Source of the DNA: JADHLJ01 sp038118725
GTDB taxonomy: Bacteria; Pseudomonadota; Alphaproteobacteria; Thalassobaculales; Thalassobaculaceae
DNA length: 64,000 nt
Reading direction: 5' to 3'
NCBI GenBank assembly: GCA_038118725.1
Contig: JAYOIK010000011.1
Span: 1-64,000, forward strand
Positions 8,589 to 18,095 of this stretch are shown here, in pieces; the stretch's first letter is position 1; every line of letters starts with the position of its first letter. The position numbers and the translations under genes are program-made. A model generated the notes under the pieces. That model made no database searches. It saw nothing but the letters and a program-made list of their open reading frames with translations, and was not told the origin of the DNA.

Positions 8589-10079
8589 ATGACCGGCCAC
8601 ATCCTCGCCATTGATCAGGGAACCACGTCGTCCAGGGCGATCGTGTTTGACGGCGCCATGCAAGTCGCCGGTATCGGGCAACGCGAGTTCGAACAATATT
8701 TCCCGGATTCCGGATGGGTCGAGCATGACGCCGATGAGATCTGGGAGAGTGTTCTCGCCACCGCCCGTCAGGCGATCGAGGCCGCCGGTATCAATGCGAG
8801 CGACATCGCCGGCATCGGCATCACCAATCAACGTGAGACCGTGGTTCTTTGGGAACGGGCGACCGGAAAACCCCTCGGTCGCGCCATCGTCTGGCAAGAC
8901 CGCCGCACCGCGTCGATCTGCGACGATCTCCGCGCCCGAGGATTGGAGGCGACCTTCACGGCCAAGACGGGACTACTGCTCGACCCATACTTCTCCGGCA
9001 CCAAACTGGCCTGGATGTTGAACCAGGACCCGACATTGCGCGCCCGCGCCAAGGCCACGGAGCTTTGCTTCGGAACGGTGGATTCCTGGCTGATTTGGAA
9101 GCTCACCGGCGGCGCGGTTCACGCCACCGACGCCACCAACGCCTCGCGAACCCTGCTCTACAACATCGCCGAGAATCGCTGGGACGAGGAACTGCTCGGC
9201 ATTCTCGATATACCCGCCGCCCTCCTGCCGGAGGTTCGGGACAGCGCCGCCGATTTCGGCACCGCCGTTCCGTCGCTTCTCGGCGCCGCGATCCCGATCC
9301 TCGGGGTCGCGGGTGATCAGCAAGCCGCGACCATCGGCAATGCCTGCTTCGCGCCGGGCATGATGAAATCGACATACGGTACCGGTTGTTTCGCGCTGCT
9401 GAACACTGGCGCGGATCTGGTGCCCTCGAACAATCGGTTGCTGACGACCATCGCCTATAGGCTGGACGGTCAAACGACCTATGCGCTGGAAGGCTCGATC
9501 TTCATCGCCGGCGCCGCCGTGCAATGGTTGCGGGACGGCCTCGGCCTCATAGACGAGGCGCCGCGATCCGGAACCCTCGCCGCAGAGGCCGACCCGAAGC
9601 AGAACGTCTATCTTGTGCCCGCCTTTACCGGGTTGGGCGCGCCGCATTGGGACGCCGAGGCGCGCGGTGCGATTTATGGGCTGACCCGCAACACCGGACC
9701 GCGCGAGTTTGCCCGCGCGGCGCTGGAGAGCGTCGGGTATCAGACCCTCGACCTCCTGGACGCCATGCGGCGCGACTGGACGGGCGCGGCGGAGGAAACC
9801 GTGCTTCGGGTCGATGGCGGCATGGTCGCTTCGGACTGGACAATGCAATTCCTGGCGGATGTGTTGGCCGCGCCAGTCGACCGGCCCGAGATCTTGGAGA
9901 CCACCGCCCTCGGCGCCGCCTGGCTCGCGGGTCAACGCGCCGGCGTCTGGCCCGGCATGGAGGAATTCGGCCACCGATGGGCGCTCGAGCGGCGTTTCGA
10001 GCCCTCCCTGGCGGAGGAGACGAGGCAAGAAAAGATCGCCGGATGGCGCGACGCGGTGCGCCGTACCGTTACCGGATAG
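8589..10079 (+). CDS. glpK: Glycerol kinase
   Basis: This enzyme phosphorylates glycerol to sn-glycerol-3-phosphate using ATP, in the cytoplasm. It is a FGGY-family kinase of 496 residues. The phosphate-binding segment DQGTTSSRA begins near residue 8, and the glycerol kinase signature [10 protein letters not shown] lies near residue 259. [13 protein letters not shown] is in the C-terminal half. The ATG at 8589 is chosen because GGGAG lies 9 nt upstream and the kinase fold starts at once; in-frame starts further upstream (8505, 8574) lack support. It works directly with GlpD, encoded just upstream. Confidence 0.95.
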   Translation: MTGHILAIDQGTTSSRAIVFDGAMQVAGIGQREFEQYFPDSGWVEHDADEIWESVLATARQAIEAAGINASDIAGIGITNQRETVVLWERATGKPLGRAIVWQDRRTASICDDLRARGLEATFTAKTGLLLDPYFSGTKLAWMLNQDPTLRARAKATELCFGTVDSWLIWKLTGGAVHATDATNASRTLLYNIAENRWDEELLGILDIPAALLPEVRDSAADFGTAVPSLLGAAIPILGVAGDQQAATIGNACFAPGMMKSTYGTGCFALLNTGADLVPSNNRLLTTIAYRLDGQTTYALEGSIFIAGAAVQWLRDGLGLIDEAPRSGTLAAEADPKQNVYLVPAFTGLGAPHWDAEARGAIYGLTRNTGPREFARAALESVGYQTLDLLDAMRRDWTGAAEETVLRVDGGMVASDWTMQFLADVLAAPVDRPEILETTALGAAWLAGQRAGVWPGMEEFGHRWALERRFEPSLAEETRQEKIAGWRDAVRRTVTG

Positions 10080-10118
10080 GCGTGGATTGACAGTGCCGAT
10101 CCCGCCCATCTAAAACTC

Positions 10119-10141
10119 AATTTGCAACAATATAACATTTC
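10119..10141. promoter_or_regulatory. Candidate Zur box in front of znuA
   Basis: TATAACATTTC at 10131-10141 is identical to one half of the enterobacterial Zur operator (GTTATA centre). The other half, at 10119-10129, is degenerate (about 5 of 11 matches). The site ends 3 nt before the znuA start, so bound Zur would block transcription. A similar GTTATA-centred site precedes zur (13397-13419), which supports the call. Confidence 0.6.
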
Positions 10142-10144
10142 GAG

Positions 10145-11269
10145 ATGGAAATGCGCCTATCCACCCCTGTTCTCGCCATCGCGCTCGCGCTGGCGGTTGT
10201 CACGAGCCTGAGCGGAACGGTTCGGGCGGCGGCCCCACGGACCGTGGTGACCATTAAGCCCGTACACGCGCTGGTGGCCGGGGTGATGGCCGGTATCGCC
10301 ACTCCGACCCTACTGGTGCGCGGAGCCGCATCGCCGCATGATCATGCCTTGAAGCCTTCCGAGGCGCGCGCGCTCGCGGCGGCGGATCTGGTCGTCTGGG
10401 TCGGCCCGGAGATGGAAGGGTTTTTCATGAAGCCCGCCCGTTCGTTGCGCTCGGAGACCACCGTACTGACCTTGATGGAACTGACCAGGCTTACGCGTTT
10501 GCCGGCGCGTCGAGGCGGCGCCTGGATGCATGACCACGAGGAAAAGCACGAGCATAAACACAACGAAAAACACGGGCACGACGAAAAGGACGAACACGAG
10601 CACGGGGAAAAGCACGGGNNNNNNNNNNNNNNNNNNNNNNNNNNNNNNNNNNNNNNNNNNNNNNNNNNNNNNNNNNNNNNNNNNNNNNNNNNNNNNNNNN
10701 NNNNNNNNNNNNNNNNNNAGCACGGGGAAAAGCACGGGCATGATCACGGGGATGGCTTCGACGCGCATGTCTGGCTGGACCCGGCGAATGCCCGTGCCAT
10801 CGTGGAAGTTCTCGCGGAAACCCTGTCTTCCTTGGACTCCGCCAACGCCGCGACCTATCGCGCGAACGCCGAGCGGATGATCCGCGACCTCCACGCCTTG
10901 GAGAGGGAGATCGCCGGTCTCCTCGCCCCGTCGCGCGGAACGCCCTATGTCGTGTTTCACGATGCCTATCAGTATTTCGAGGCGCGCTTCGGCATGAACG
11001 CGGTGGGTTCGATCAGTATCTCGCCGGAACGTCGCCCAAGCGCCAAACGCCTCGTGGAAATCCGCCGTCGGATCGTCGAGACCGGCGCCGCGTGCATCTT
11101 CAGCGAACCGCAGTTTCCGCCCCGCCTCGCCGAGACCGCGCGGGAAGGCACGACGGCCCGACTCAGCACCCTCGACCCGCTCGGCGTGGAGATCGCGGCC
11201 GGGCCGGACGCTTATGTCGAGATGATGCGCGAACTCGCGCTTGCGCTGGTGGTCTGCCTCGAAGGCTAG
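10145..11269 (+). CDS. znuA: Zinc ABC transporter substrate-binding protein
   Basis: This is the periplasmic zinc-binding subunit of ZnuABC (cluster A-I fold). A signal peptide covers residues 1-28 (ending VRAAA). Zinc ligands expected for the family are visible: a His in SPHDHAL near residue 66, a His in FDAHVWLDP after the charged loop, and a His in VFHDAY. The mobile loop is a His/Glu/Lys/Asp-rich repeat (HEHK, KHGHDEKDEHEHGEKHG) that runs into an assembly gap of 100 N at 10619-10718. The repeat unit AGCACGGGGAAAAGCACGGG occurs on both sides of the gap, so the true loop length is unknown. The frame continues correctly after the gap. The stop codon overlaps that of znuB on the other strand. 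Confidence 0.93.
   Translation: MEMRLSTPVLAIALALAVVTSLSGTVRAAAPRTVVTIKPVHALVAGVMAGIATPTLLVRGAASPHDHALKPSEARALAAADLVVWVGPEMEGFFMKPARSLRSETTVLTLMELTRLTRLPARRGGAWMHDHEEKHEHKHNEKHGHDEKDEHEHGEKHGXXXXXXXXXXXXXXXXXXXXXXXXXXXXXXXXXXHGEKHGHDHGDGFDAHVWLDPANARAIVEVLAETLSSLDSANAATYRANAERMIRDLHALEREIAGLLAPSRGTPYVVFHDAYQYFEARFGMNAVGSISISPERRPSAKRLVEIRRRIVETGAACIFSEPQFPPRLAETAREGTTARLSTLDPLGVEIAAGPDAYVEMMRELALALVVCLEG
10619..10718. other. Assembly gap (100 N) inside znuA
   Basis: This is a run of exactly 100 N, which is a placeholder length. The same 20-nt sequence ends before the gap (10599-10618, apart from its first base context) and restarts right after it (10719 onward), so the gap most likely hides more copies of the His-rich repeat. 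Confidence 0.95.
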
Positions 11270-12057
11270 CGTGCCGTTGTCCGCCGGGCGAGAAGCGATA
11301 GCGCGAAGAACAAGCCGGCGGCGGTGACGATCGCCGGGCCGGAGGGCAAGTCCCACTGGAAGGAACCGGCGAGACCGCCGAGGACCGCGAGCATGCCGAT
11401 CACGCCGGCGATCAAGGCCATCTGCTCCGGGGTTCGCGAGAGCGAACGGGCGGCGGCGGCGGGGATGATCAGCAATGAGGTGATCAACAGGATCCCCACC
11501 ACCTTCATGGCGATGGCGATGGTCACCGCGATGATCATCATGAAGGCGATCTGAACCCGGCGCACCGGCACTCCCTCGACTCGGGCCAGATCCTCGTGCA
11601 CGGTGATCGCGAGAAGTGGACGCCACAGCCAGGCGAGGCTGGCCAGCACACAGGCCCCGCCGATATAGACCACCGCCACGTCATTCCAGGTGACCGACAG
11701 CACGTCGCCGAGGAGATAGCCGATCAGGTCGACCCGCAAGGTCTCCATGAAGGCCAGCGAGACCAGGCCCAGCGACAGCGCGCCATGCGAGAGAATTCCA
11801 AGCAGGGTATCCGAGGCGAGCAGACTCTGGCGTTGCCCCAATGCCAGGATCAGAGCCACGGCGGCGCAGATCGCAACGATCCCGACCGTCGGATCCACGC
11901 CGATAAGGAATCCCAGGGTCACCCCCAACAACGCCGAGTGGGACAAGGTATCGCCGAAATAGGCCATTCGGCGCCATACCACGAAACTGCCGAGCGGCCC
12001 CGCGATCGCCGCGACACCAAGTGCCGCGAGCAGGGCTCGGATCAGAAATTCATCCAT
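11266..12057 (-). CDS. znuB: Zinc ABC transporter permease
   Basis: This is the inner-membrane permease of the ZnuABC zinc importer, an ABC-3 family protein with about 8 helices in 263 residues. It carries the family segment GDTLSHSALLGVTLG near residue 35. The ATG at 12057 lies within the 3' end of znuC (8-nt overlap), so the two genes are translationally coupled. Order on the minus strand is zur, znuC, znuB. The stop codon (TAG at 11266-11268) is shared in a CTAG palindrome with the znuA stop on the opposite strand. Confidence 0.95.
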   Translation of the reverse strand: MDEFLIRALLAALGVAAIAGPLGSFVVWRRMAYFGDTLSHSALLGVTLGFLIGVDPTVGIVAICAAVALILALGQRQSLLASDTLLGILSHGALSLGLVSLAFMETLRVDLIGYLLGDVLSVTWNDVAVVYIGGACVLASLAWLWRPLLAITVHEDLARVEGVPVRRVQIAFMMIIAVTIAIAMKVVGILLITSLLIIPAAAARSLSRTPEQMALIAGVIGMLAVLGGLAGSFQWDLPSGPAIVTAAGLFFALSLLARRTTAR

Positions 12058-12868
12058 CGTGATGCCCGTGACCATGAAAGTGGTCGTGAGAGTGATCGTG
12101 ATGCGCGTGGCCATGTCCTGCGCCACCGTCGGCTTCCACCACCTCGCCGGCGAGCCCGTGAACATGGTCGTGGTGATGCTGATAAGCCGCCAGATGCCCG
12201 GCCCCGCGCTCGCCGAACAAGGCGACATAGCTTGGGTCGATTTCGACATCCGTCGGATGACCGGTGCAACAGATGTGGTGGTTAAGACAAACCACCCGAT
12301 CCGTCGCCGCCATCACCACATGTAGATCGTGGGAGACCATGAGGATGCCGCAATCCCGACGCCGGCGGGTGTCCTCTATCAACCCCATCAACTCGTCCTG
12401 ACCGTGAATGTCGAGACCCTGGGCCGGCTCGTCCATCACCAGAAGGTCCGGGTCGCGGAGCAGCGCGCGGGCGAACAGAACCCGCTGGGTCTCGCCACCG
12501 GATAGCGCCCGCATCGGTCGATCGGCAAGCGCGCTGATTCCAACCTCCTCCAGCACCTCGCGACGCTGGCCCGCCGGCACCGGACCGCCGAGCGACAGGA
12601 AACGGCGCACCGTCAGGGGAAGGGTCGCGTCGAGCTCCAGCTTTTGCGGCATGTAGCCGACCCGTAAACCGGGCCGGGTATCTATCTTTCCCTCGTCGGC
12701 GCGAAGCAGGCCCAAAAGCACCCGCAGCAGCAGGGTTTTACCGGCGCCGTTCGGGCCGATCAGACTGACCATTTCGCCGGGCATGACGGCGATCTCGACA
12801 TTGTCTAGGACAGCCTCGCCGCCCCGGCGCACGGTTACGCCGTGGCACTCGATAAGGGGAGCGGTCAT
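12050..12868 (-). CDS. znuC: Zinc ABC transporter ATP-binding protein with His-rich tail
   Basis: This is the ATPase subunit of ZnuABC. It has Walker A GPNGAGKT (near residue 38), signature LSGGE, Walker B LLVMDEPAQGLD and the switch His in MVSHDLH. The 272-residue length includes a C-terminal extension of about 45 residues very rich in histidine (clusters HQHHHDH and HGHAHHDHSHDHFHGHGHHDG-like text), which should bind Zn2+ and may buffer or sense cytoplasmic zinc. The start overlaps the zur stop by 4 nt (ATGA). Confidence 0.95.
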   Translation of the reverse strand: MTAPLIECHGVTVRRGGEAVLDNVEIAVMPGEMVSLIGPNGAGKTLLLRVLLGLLRADEGKIDTRPGLRVGYMPQKLELDATLPLTVRRFLSLGGPVPAGQRREVLEEVGISALADRPMRALSGGETQRVLFARALLRDPDLLVMDEPAQGLDIHGQDELMGLIEDTRRRRDCGILMVSHDLHVVMAATDRVVCLNHHICCTGHPTDVEIDPSYVALFGERGAGHLAAYQHHHDHVHGLAGEVVEADGGAGHGHAHHDHSHDHFHGHGHHDG

Positions 12869-13365
12869 AGCGCGTCTTGATCCGAGGCGCAGGACGGGCA
12901 GATCCCACGAACCTCAAGCGTCGTCTCGGTAACGCGAAAGCCCGCGGCGGCGGCGCGTCCCTGGATCGCCTGGTCGATCTTCGGGTCGTCGATCTCGGCG
13001 GCGTTGCCGCAATCCTGACAGATCAGGAACTGACCGACATGGTCATGGCCCGGATGCTGACAACCGACATAGGCCTTGAGCGATTCGATTTTATGCACCA
13101 GCCCATGCGCCTGAAGGAACTCCAGCGCCCGGTACACCGTCGGCGGCGCGACCGCGCGATCATCCGGCGATAAGGCCGCGAGGATATCGTAGGCGCCAAT
13201 GGGCACGTGGCTTTTCCAGATGATTTCCAGCACCCGGCGGCGATGACCGGTCAGGCGCGCGCCGCGAACCCGGCAGATCGTCTCCGCGCTCGCCATGGCG
13301 CCGGTGACGCAATGGGCGTGGTCATGTTCGGGGTCCGCGAAAGACCCTTGAAGGCCCTCGTCCAT
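12865..13365 (-). CDS. zur: Zinc uptake regulator (Fur family)
   Basis: This Fur-family repressor binds Zn2+ and shuts off zinc uptake genes. In 166 residues it has an N-terminal winged-helix domain (RRRVLEIIWKS, then APPTVYRALEFL as recognition region) and a C-terminal dimerisation domain. The structural zinc is held by the CQDC and CPSC pairs, and GCQHPGHDHVG supplies the His-rich regulatory site. Location at the head of znuCB and candidate Zur boxes at both promoters support Zur over Fur or PerR. The first 23 residues (HDHAHC) precede an alternative internal start, MASAETICR. Confidence 0.93.
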   Translation of the reverse strand: MDEGLQGSFADPEHDHAHCVTGAMASAETICRVRGARLTGHRRRVLEIIWKSHVPIGAYDILAALSPDDRAVAPPTVYRALEFLQAHGLVHKIESLKAYVGCQHPGHDHVGQFLICQDCGNAAEIDDPKIDQAIQGRAAAAGFRVTETTLEVRGICPSCASDQDAL

Positions 13366-13396
13366 GACGGCATCCGAAGCGGTAAGCGAAAATCTC

Positions 13397-13419
13397 TGGA
13401 CGTTATAGTGTTACATACG
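13397..13419. promoter_or_regulatory. Candidate Zur box in front of zur-znuCB
   Basis: GTTATA at 13402-13407, a central G, and TGTTACAT (13409-13416) form an imperfect palindrome resembling the Zur operator. It lies 32-54 nt upstream of the zur start on the minus strand, where it could autoregulate the operon. Confidence 0.5.
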
Positions 13420-13446
13420 GACTTTGGGAAGCCACGCCGCGATCCC

Positions 13447-15678
13447 CTACCCGTATCGACGACACCAGAACTGGTACATGGAGACGAAAGTCAGGGGATG
13501 ATCCGCCTCGAACACCGCCCAGTTCGAGAGATCGGTACAGCTGGGATCGCTCGGAAATCTCTCGCGATAGGCCGCCTTCACCCTGGGGTTACTGAACAGA
13601 AAGCCGAGAAACTCGAGCCCGTTATCGACCAACAACCGCTCGAGCATGGGAACCGTGAACCGGTGTTCCCGCGCATGGAACAACAGGTCCCGTATAGCCG
13701 AGGTCGCGTTGTAGTCGATCGAGCGGCGGGTTGCCTCGGCGTCGGGATGGCCGCTGACGGGAAGCTCCGCGCGAAAACGGCGGATGCCGTCCAGGGTCGC
13801 CGGATACCCCCGCTCGGCGATCCATCCGCGCAGTCGGATCACGTTGGCGCGGGCGGCGGCGCTATAGAGCGCGATTTTCATCGCCCCACCGGGCGCAAGC
13901 ACCGAGAGGAGCGCTCTCAACCCGGCATCCGGTTCCGCCATATGGTGCAGAACTCCGGTACACTCGATGATTTCGAACCGCTCCGGGATATCGGCAAGCC
14001 TCAGAATATCGGCGCGAGCGAAACGGATCGAGTCGATCCCGAGATCCGCGCTCTTGCGTTTGGCATGGGCCAGGCTGGGTCGGCTGAGATCGATCGCCAG
14101 GATCGACGCGCCGCGATAGGCCATCGCCGCCTGAACCGCTTGCCGACCGGTGCCGCAACCGGCGATCAGAACCCGGGGCCGCTCCGGCAAGGGCGCGAGG
14201 GATGGGGAGTTGGGTAGGATCTCGCCCAGGATCTGCGCCGCCGGGTCGATCGGCTCGGTACGCGCGAGACTGTTCCAGCGTGGATAGGGATTGTCTTCGT
14301 ATTGAGCCCGAACCAATGCGGAAACACTGTCGTCGATCGGAGTCAGATCCGGAATCGTTGTCGCGATTTCTTCCTCGCGGGCGCGGTCGAGGATCAGGAT
14401 GTCGAGATCCTCGGCCAGCTCCGCCTGGACGCGCCGCCGCCCCGCCGTCGCCCAAAGCCGCGCTGCCTCGATCGGCGTCAACGCCCGATAGGCGGCAATC
14501 AGGTGCAGCGCGACGGGATCGGGATCGTCCCCCGCTTGGATTGTCGCGACCAAATCGGCCAGCATCGCGTCCAGCGCGCGCTCCTCCTCCGCGTCGACGG
14601 GCCAAAGATATTCGTTCAGAACCCCTTGCCGAGCCAGCGCCCTGGCTAGTTTCGCGTATCCAGCGGGAAGGACTCGATAGCGGGTATACGCCATGAGAAT
14701 CAGCCGCCGAAGGATCACCAGGTCGGCTTCCAGATTCGGATCGCTTACCAACGAGTCCATCAGATGCGCGGTAAGCAGATCATCGCTTGCCTCTGGTATC
14801 GCGGGCAGGCCGTCGGGGGCGGCGCGCCGTCTCTCCTCGCCGAACCAGTCGAGCAGATCCCGCCAGATCAGCGGCTGGGTAACCTGGTTGAGGGTATTGC
14901 TCTCGACATCGGGGCTGCGAAGACAGGTGATCAGAAGCGCGCGGACCGTCTCGCTCCGAGCCGCGTCTCCCTCCAGCCTCGCCAAGGCTTCCGCCGCCCC
15001 GGCCAGGACCTTCGGCGCCTCCGGAGCCAGGGCAACGGCCCGGCTGTAGTACGGGATCGCCGCCGTCAACCGCCCCGCGTCACGAAGCACGTTCGCCAGA
15101 AAGAGATTGGTCTCCACGGCGCGCGGCGCGATGCGATGGGATCGGACGAAAAAGCGGATCGCCGATTCCGGGCACTCCTCGTCCAAGGCCAGCACACCTA
15201 GATTACCGGCCGCCAGACCGGAGCCCGGCTCGAACACCGCGGCCCGCCTGAAACAGGCCCGCGCCCGGTCCGGCCGACCACCGGTCAAATGCAAGCCACC
15301 GAGATTAATCAGGCTTTCGCCGTGATCCGGCGCCAGTTTCAATCCCCGGCGATAATGACTGACCGCCTGATCGGTTTCCTGGAGGCTCGCCATTGTATTC
15401 GCGAGATTGTAGCGTGCCTCCAGATAGTCCGGTCCGACCACCAGCGCGCGCCGCAGGTTGATCAACGCGGCGTCCGTCATCCCCCGCGCGAGCTGCGTCG
15501 CCGCCAGGATGCGGCGCAGGTTCGGATCCGCCGGGACAAGCTCCAGCAAAAGCCGAGCATGGCTTTCGGCTCGCGGATAGTCACCGGTGGCGAAACTCCT
15601 GGACAGCCCGGCCACCGCGGCGCGCGCCGCGTCCGGATCGGGGCCTCCGCCGGAGTCGGATTGGGAGGTGGTGACCAT
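13447..15678 (-). CDS. TPR-repeat protein with SAM-dependent methyltransferase domain
   Basis: This is a 743-residue two-part protein. Residues about 20-260 hold a series of tetratricopeptide repeats (recurrent A-x-x-x-A and Y-x-x-A patterns such as YLEARYNLAN and HGESLINLGG). Residues about 485-640 form a class I methyltransferase: motif I VLIAGCGTGRQ near 501, an acidic end of strand 2 in LAIDLSRPSL, and LHHMAEPDAGLRALL with LAPGGAMKIALYS. TPRs in such fusions usually mediate protein contacts; the methyl acceptor is unknown. The ATG at 15678 is chosen because the protein then starts in a low-complexity linker before the first TPR; upstream in-frame sequence is Arg/Pro-rich and not domain-like. 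Confidence 0.85.
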   Translation of the reverse strand: MVTTSQSDSGGGPDPDAARAAVAGLSRSFATGDYPRAESHARLLLELVPADPNLRRILAATQLARGMTDAALINLRRALVVGPDYLEARYNLANTMASLQETDQAVSHYRRGLKLAPDHGESLINLGGLHLTGGRPDRARACFRRAAVFEPGSGLAAGNLGVLALDEECPESAIRFFVRSHRIAPRAVETNLFLANVLRDAGRLTAAIPYYSRAVALAPEAPKVLAGAAEALARLEGDAARSETVRALLITCLRSPDVESNTLNQVTQPLIWRDLLDWFGEERRRAAPDGLPAIPEASDDLLTAHLMDSLVSDPNLEADLVILRRLILMAYTRYRVLPAGYAKLARALARQGVLNEYLWPVDAEEERALDAMLADLVATIQAGDDPDPVALHLIAAYRALTPIEAARLWATAGRRRVQAELAEDLDILILDRAREEEIATTIPDLTPIDDSVSALVRAQYEDNPYPRWNSLARTEPIDPAAQILGEILPNSPSLAPLPERPRVLIAGCGTGRQAVQAAMAYRGASILAIDLSRPSLAHAKRKSADLGIDSIRFARADILRLADIPERFEIIECTGVLHHMAEPDAGLRALLSVLAPGGAMKIALYSAAARANVIRLRGWIAERGYPATLDGIRRFRAELPVSGHPDAEATRRSIDYNATSAIRDLLFHAREHRFTVPMLERLLVDNGLEFLGFLFSNPRVKAAYRERFPSDPSCTDLSNWAVFEADHPLTFVSMYQFWCRRYG

Positions 15679-15739
15679 GCTTTCGTCTCGCTCCGATGGC
15701 TGGATCGGCAATCCAGCCGGTCTCGGGTTTCCGAAGGCC

Positions 15740-16144
15740 TTACTGCAGCCGCCGGCCACTGCTCTCCTCGGGCGCCGGCGGGCGGGCCGCGGGCGATGCC
15801 TGATGATGCACCATGCGCCAACCCTCGGCTTCCTTGACAAAGATGTTGGTCGCCACCAGCGCGCCCTGGCCGATCAACTCGTAACAGGTCACGAAACAGA
15901 CATCGTCCGACAGAAATCGCGCCTTGGCCCCCTGGCAGGCGATATTCGGCGAGCCCGGTCCCGACAGAATATTTGCCCAGCTTTCCATCACCGCCTCATG
16001 GCCCGACAGAGGCGCCCAGCCCGGATGGATGCAGACCACCGGCGCGTCCCGCGACCAAAGCGCCTTCAACGCGTCGAGGTCACGGGTGGTGAAGGCGTTG
16101 TAGAACGCGTCATTGGCGAACAGAACGGCGGCTTCCTCGCTCAT
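15740..16144 (-). CDS. NTF2-like (SnoaL/DUF4440-type) protein
   Basis: This 134-residue protein has the cone-shaped NTF2-like fold signature of the SnoaL/DUF4440 group: an N-terminal helix (FYNAFTTRDLDALKALW), then VCIHPGWAPLSGHEAVMESW, and C-terminal strands ending EGWRMVHHQAS. Family members act as small hydrolases or isomerases or as ligand-binding accessory proteins. The last 20 residues are Pro/Glu/Ser-rich and probably disordered. It lies 16 nt downstream of an SDR gene in what looks like one leftward operon with a Rieske oxygenase, so it may be an accessory factor in that pathway. Confidence 0.8.
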   Translation of the reverse strand: MSEEAAVLFANDAFYNAFTTRDLDALKALWSRDAPVVCIHPGWAPLSGHEAVMESWANILSGPGSPNIACQGAKARFLSDDVCFVTCYELIGQGALVATNIFVKEAEGWRMVHHQASPAARPPAPEESSGRRLQ

Positions 16145-16160
16145 GATCGCGCGCCCGCCC

Positions 16161-16910
<750 letters not shown>

Positions 16911-16933
16911 TCTCTACTCCTGGATTAGGTCGG

Positions 16934-18085
16934 TCATAAGGTTGCGCCAACCGCCCTGGCGGCGGCCTTTTCGAAATGATGCAGAGCCGGCTCGTTCCGA
17001 CCGTAAATGATGTGCTTCTGGGCGCCAGAGAGCATGCCCGATTGAATCCCCTCGCCGGCGGGAAAATCCTCGGTCTCGACGGTGCGTAGGACCAGGTCGA
17101 GATTCCGACGCCAATGCTCCAGCGCCTTGTCGTTGGTCACCGGCTCGGGAATGTAGAACTCCAGATAGACCTTGCATTCATCGGTCTTGCCCTCGACCGG
17201 ATAGATCTGCCAAATCTCGAGATGGTCGATCTGAACCACGACCACGGTATTGGGGAAAAGCTGATAGACGATCGCGGAATGCTTCACCAGATCCCAATCG
17301 GCCTCGGCCTGATCATGCATTTCGACGATGCCGCGGCGTGGAAAAATCTCGCGCAGGTTCTGGCCGAACCCGTCGACCACGCAGAGATTGGGAAAGAAGA
17401 TCGGCCCCACGGTCTCCTTGTGCAGGATCGGAAAATGATAGGGCTCGAGGAAAGTGTCGATCGCGATCTTCCAGTTCATCTTCCAATGGCCGACCCGGGT
17501 GTCGTGATGGTGATAGCCGGCGAAGTCGTAGCTGGCGAACTCCGCGTCCAGTCCTTCCAGATTAGGGCTTGGATTGGCGGAGATCTCCGGTCGCGGCGCC
17601 ACCCAGATCATGCCGTGACGCTCTTCCAGCGGCAGCTCGGTCAGCCCGTAAAGCGCTTGCTCCACTCCGTCGAAATTGCGCCGGTCCGGAATGCCGATGA
17701 GATGCCCTCGGGTATCGTATGTCCAGCCATGGTAGGGGCAGGTGAAGCTGCGGCCCGCCTTGCCGCAACCCTCGGCCAGCCGCGCGCCGCGATGCCGGCA
17801 GACATTTAGATAGCCGCGCGCGCGCCCATCGACGTCGCGGGTGACAAGGATCGGCACGCCGAGATCGTCATTGGTGAGAAAATCGCCGGGCTCGCGGATC
17901 AGACAAGAGAGACCGACATATTGCGGCATGCCGAGAAACAATTGCTTCCACTCGCGATCCAGGCGGTCGGGGCAGGTGAAGGCCTCGACCGTGTTATGAG
18001 CGATCGCGTCGACCGTGTCGGTGGTCTTGGCCTCGAGATGGGCGAGGATGCGTTTCGAGAGCGCGATTTGTGTCGGCTGGTCCAT
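16934..18085 (-). CDS. Rieske non-haem iron oxygenase, alpha subunit
   Basis: This 383-residue terminal oxygenase component carries the Rieske [2Fe-2S] motif C-x-H-(x17)-C-x2-H, seen as NVCRHRGARLAEGCGKAG and FTCPYHGW (about residues 85-108). The mononuclear iron site is in DTFLEPYHFPILH, with two His. It would use electrons from a separate reductase or ferredoxin to hydroxylate its substrate; no such partner gene is in the window. The ATG at 18085 starts 11 nt after the upstream SDR stop, which suits an operon; an earlier in-frame start at 18118 would overlap that gene. Ring-hydroxylating and betaine/carnitine-type oxygenases share this architecture, so the substrate is open. Confidence 0.9.
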   Translation of the reverse strand: MDQPTQIALSKRILAHLEAKTTDTVDAIAHNTVEAFTCPDRLDREWKQLFLGMPQYVGLSCLIREPGDFLTNDDLGVPILVTRDVDGRARGYLNVCRHRGARLAEGCGKAGRSFTCPYHGWTYDTRGHLIGIPDRRNFDGVEQALYGLTELPLEERHGMIWVAPRPEISANPSPNLEGLDAEFASYDFAGYHHHDTRVGHWKMNWKIAIDTFLEPYHFPILHKETVGPIFFPNLCVVDGFGQNLREIFPRRGIVEMHDQAEADWDLVKHSAIVYQLFPNTVVVVQIDHLEIWQIYPVEGKTDECKVYLEFYIPEPVTNDKALEHWRRNLDLVLRTVETEDFPAGEGIQSGMLSGAQKHIIYGRNEPALHHFEKAAARAVGATL

Positions 18086-18095
18086 GGCGGGCCTA

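Noticed and set aside
13207..14217. Plus-strand open frame opposite the methyltransferase gene (336 codons)
   Set aside because: The minus strand encodes zur and a methyltransferase with clear motifs; the plus-strand frame has no recognisable domain.
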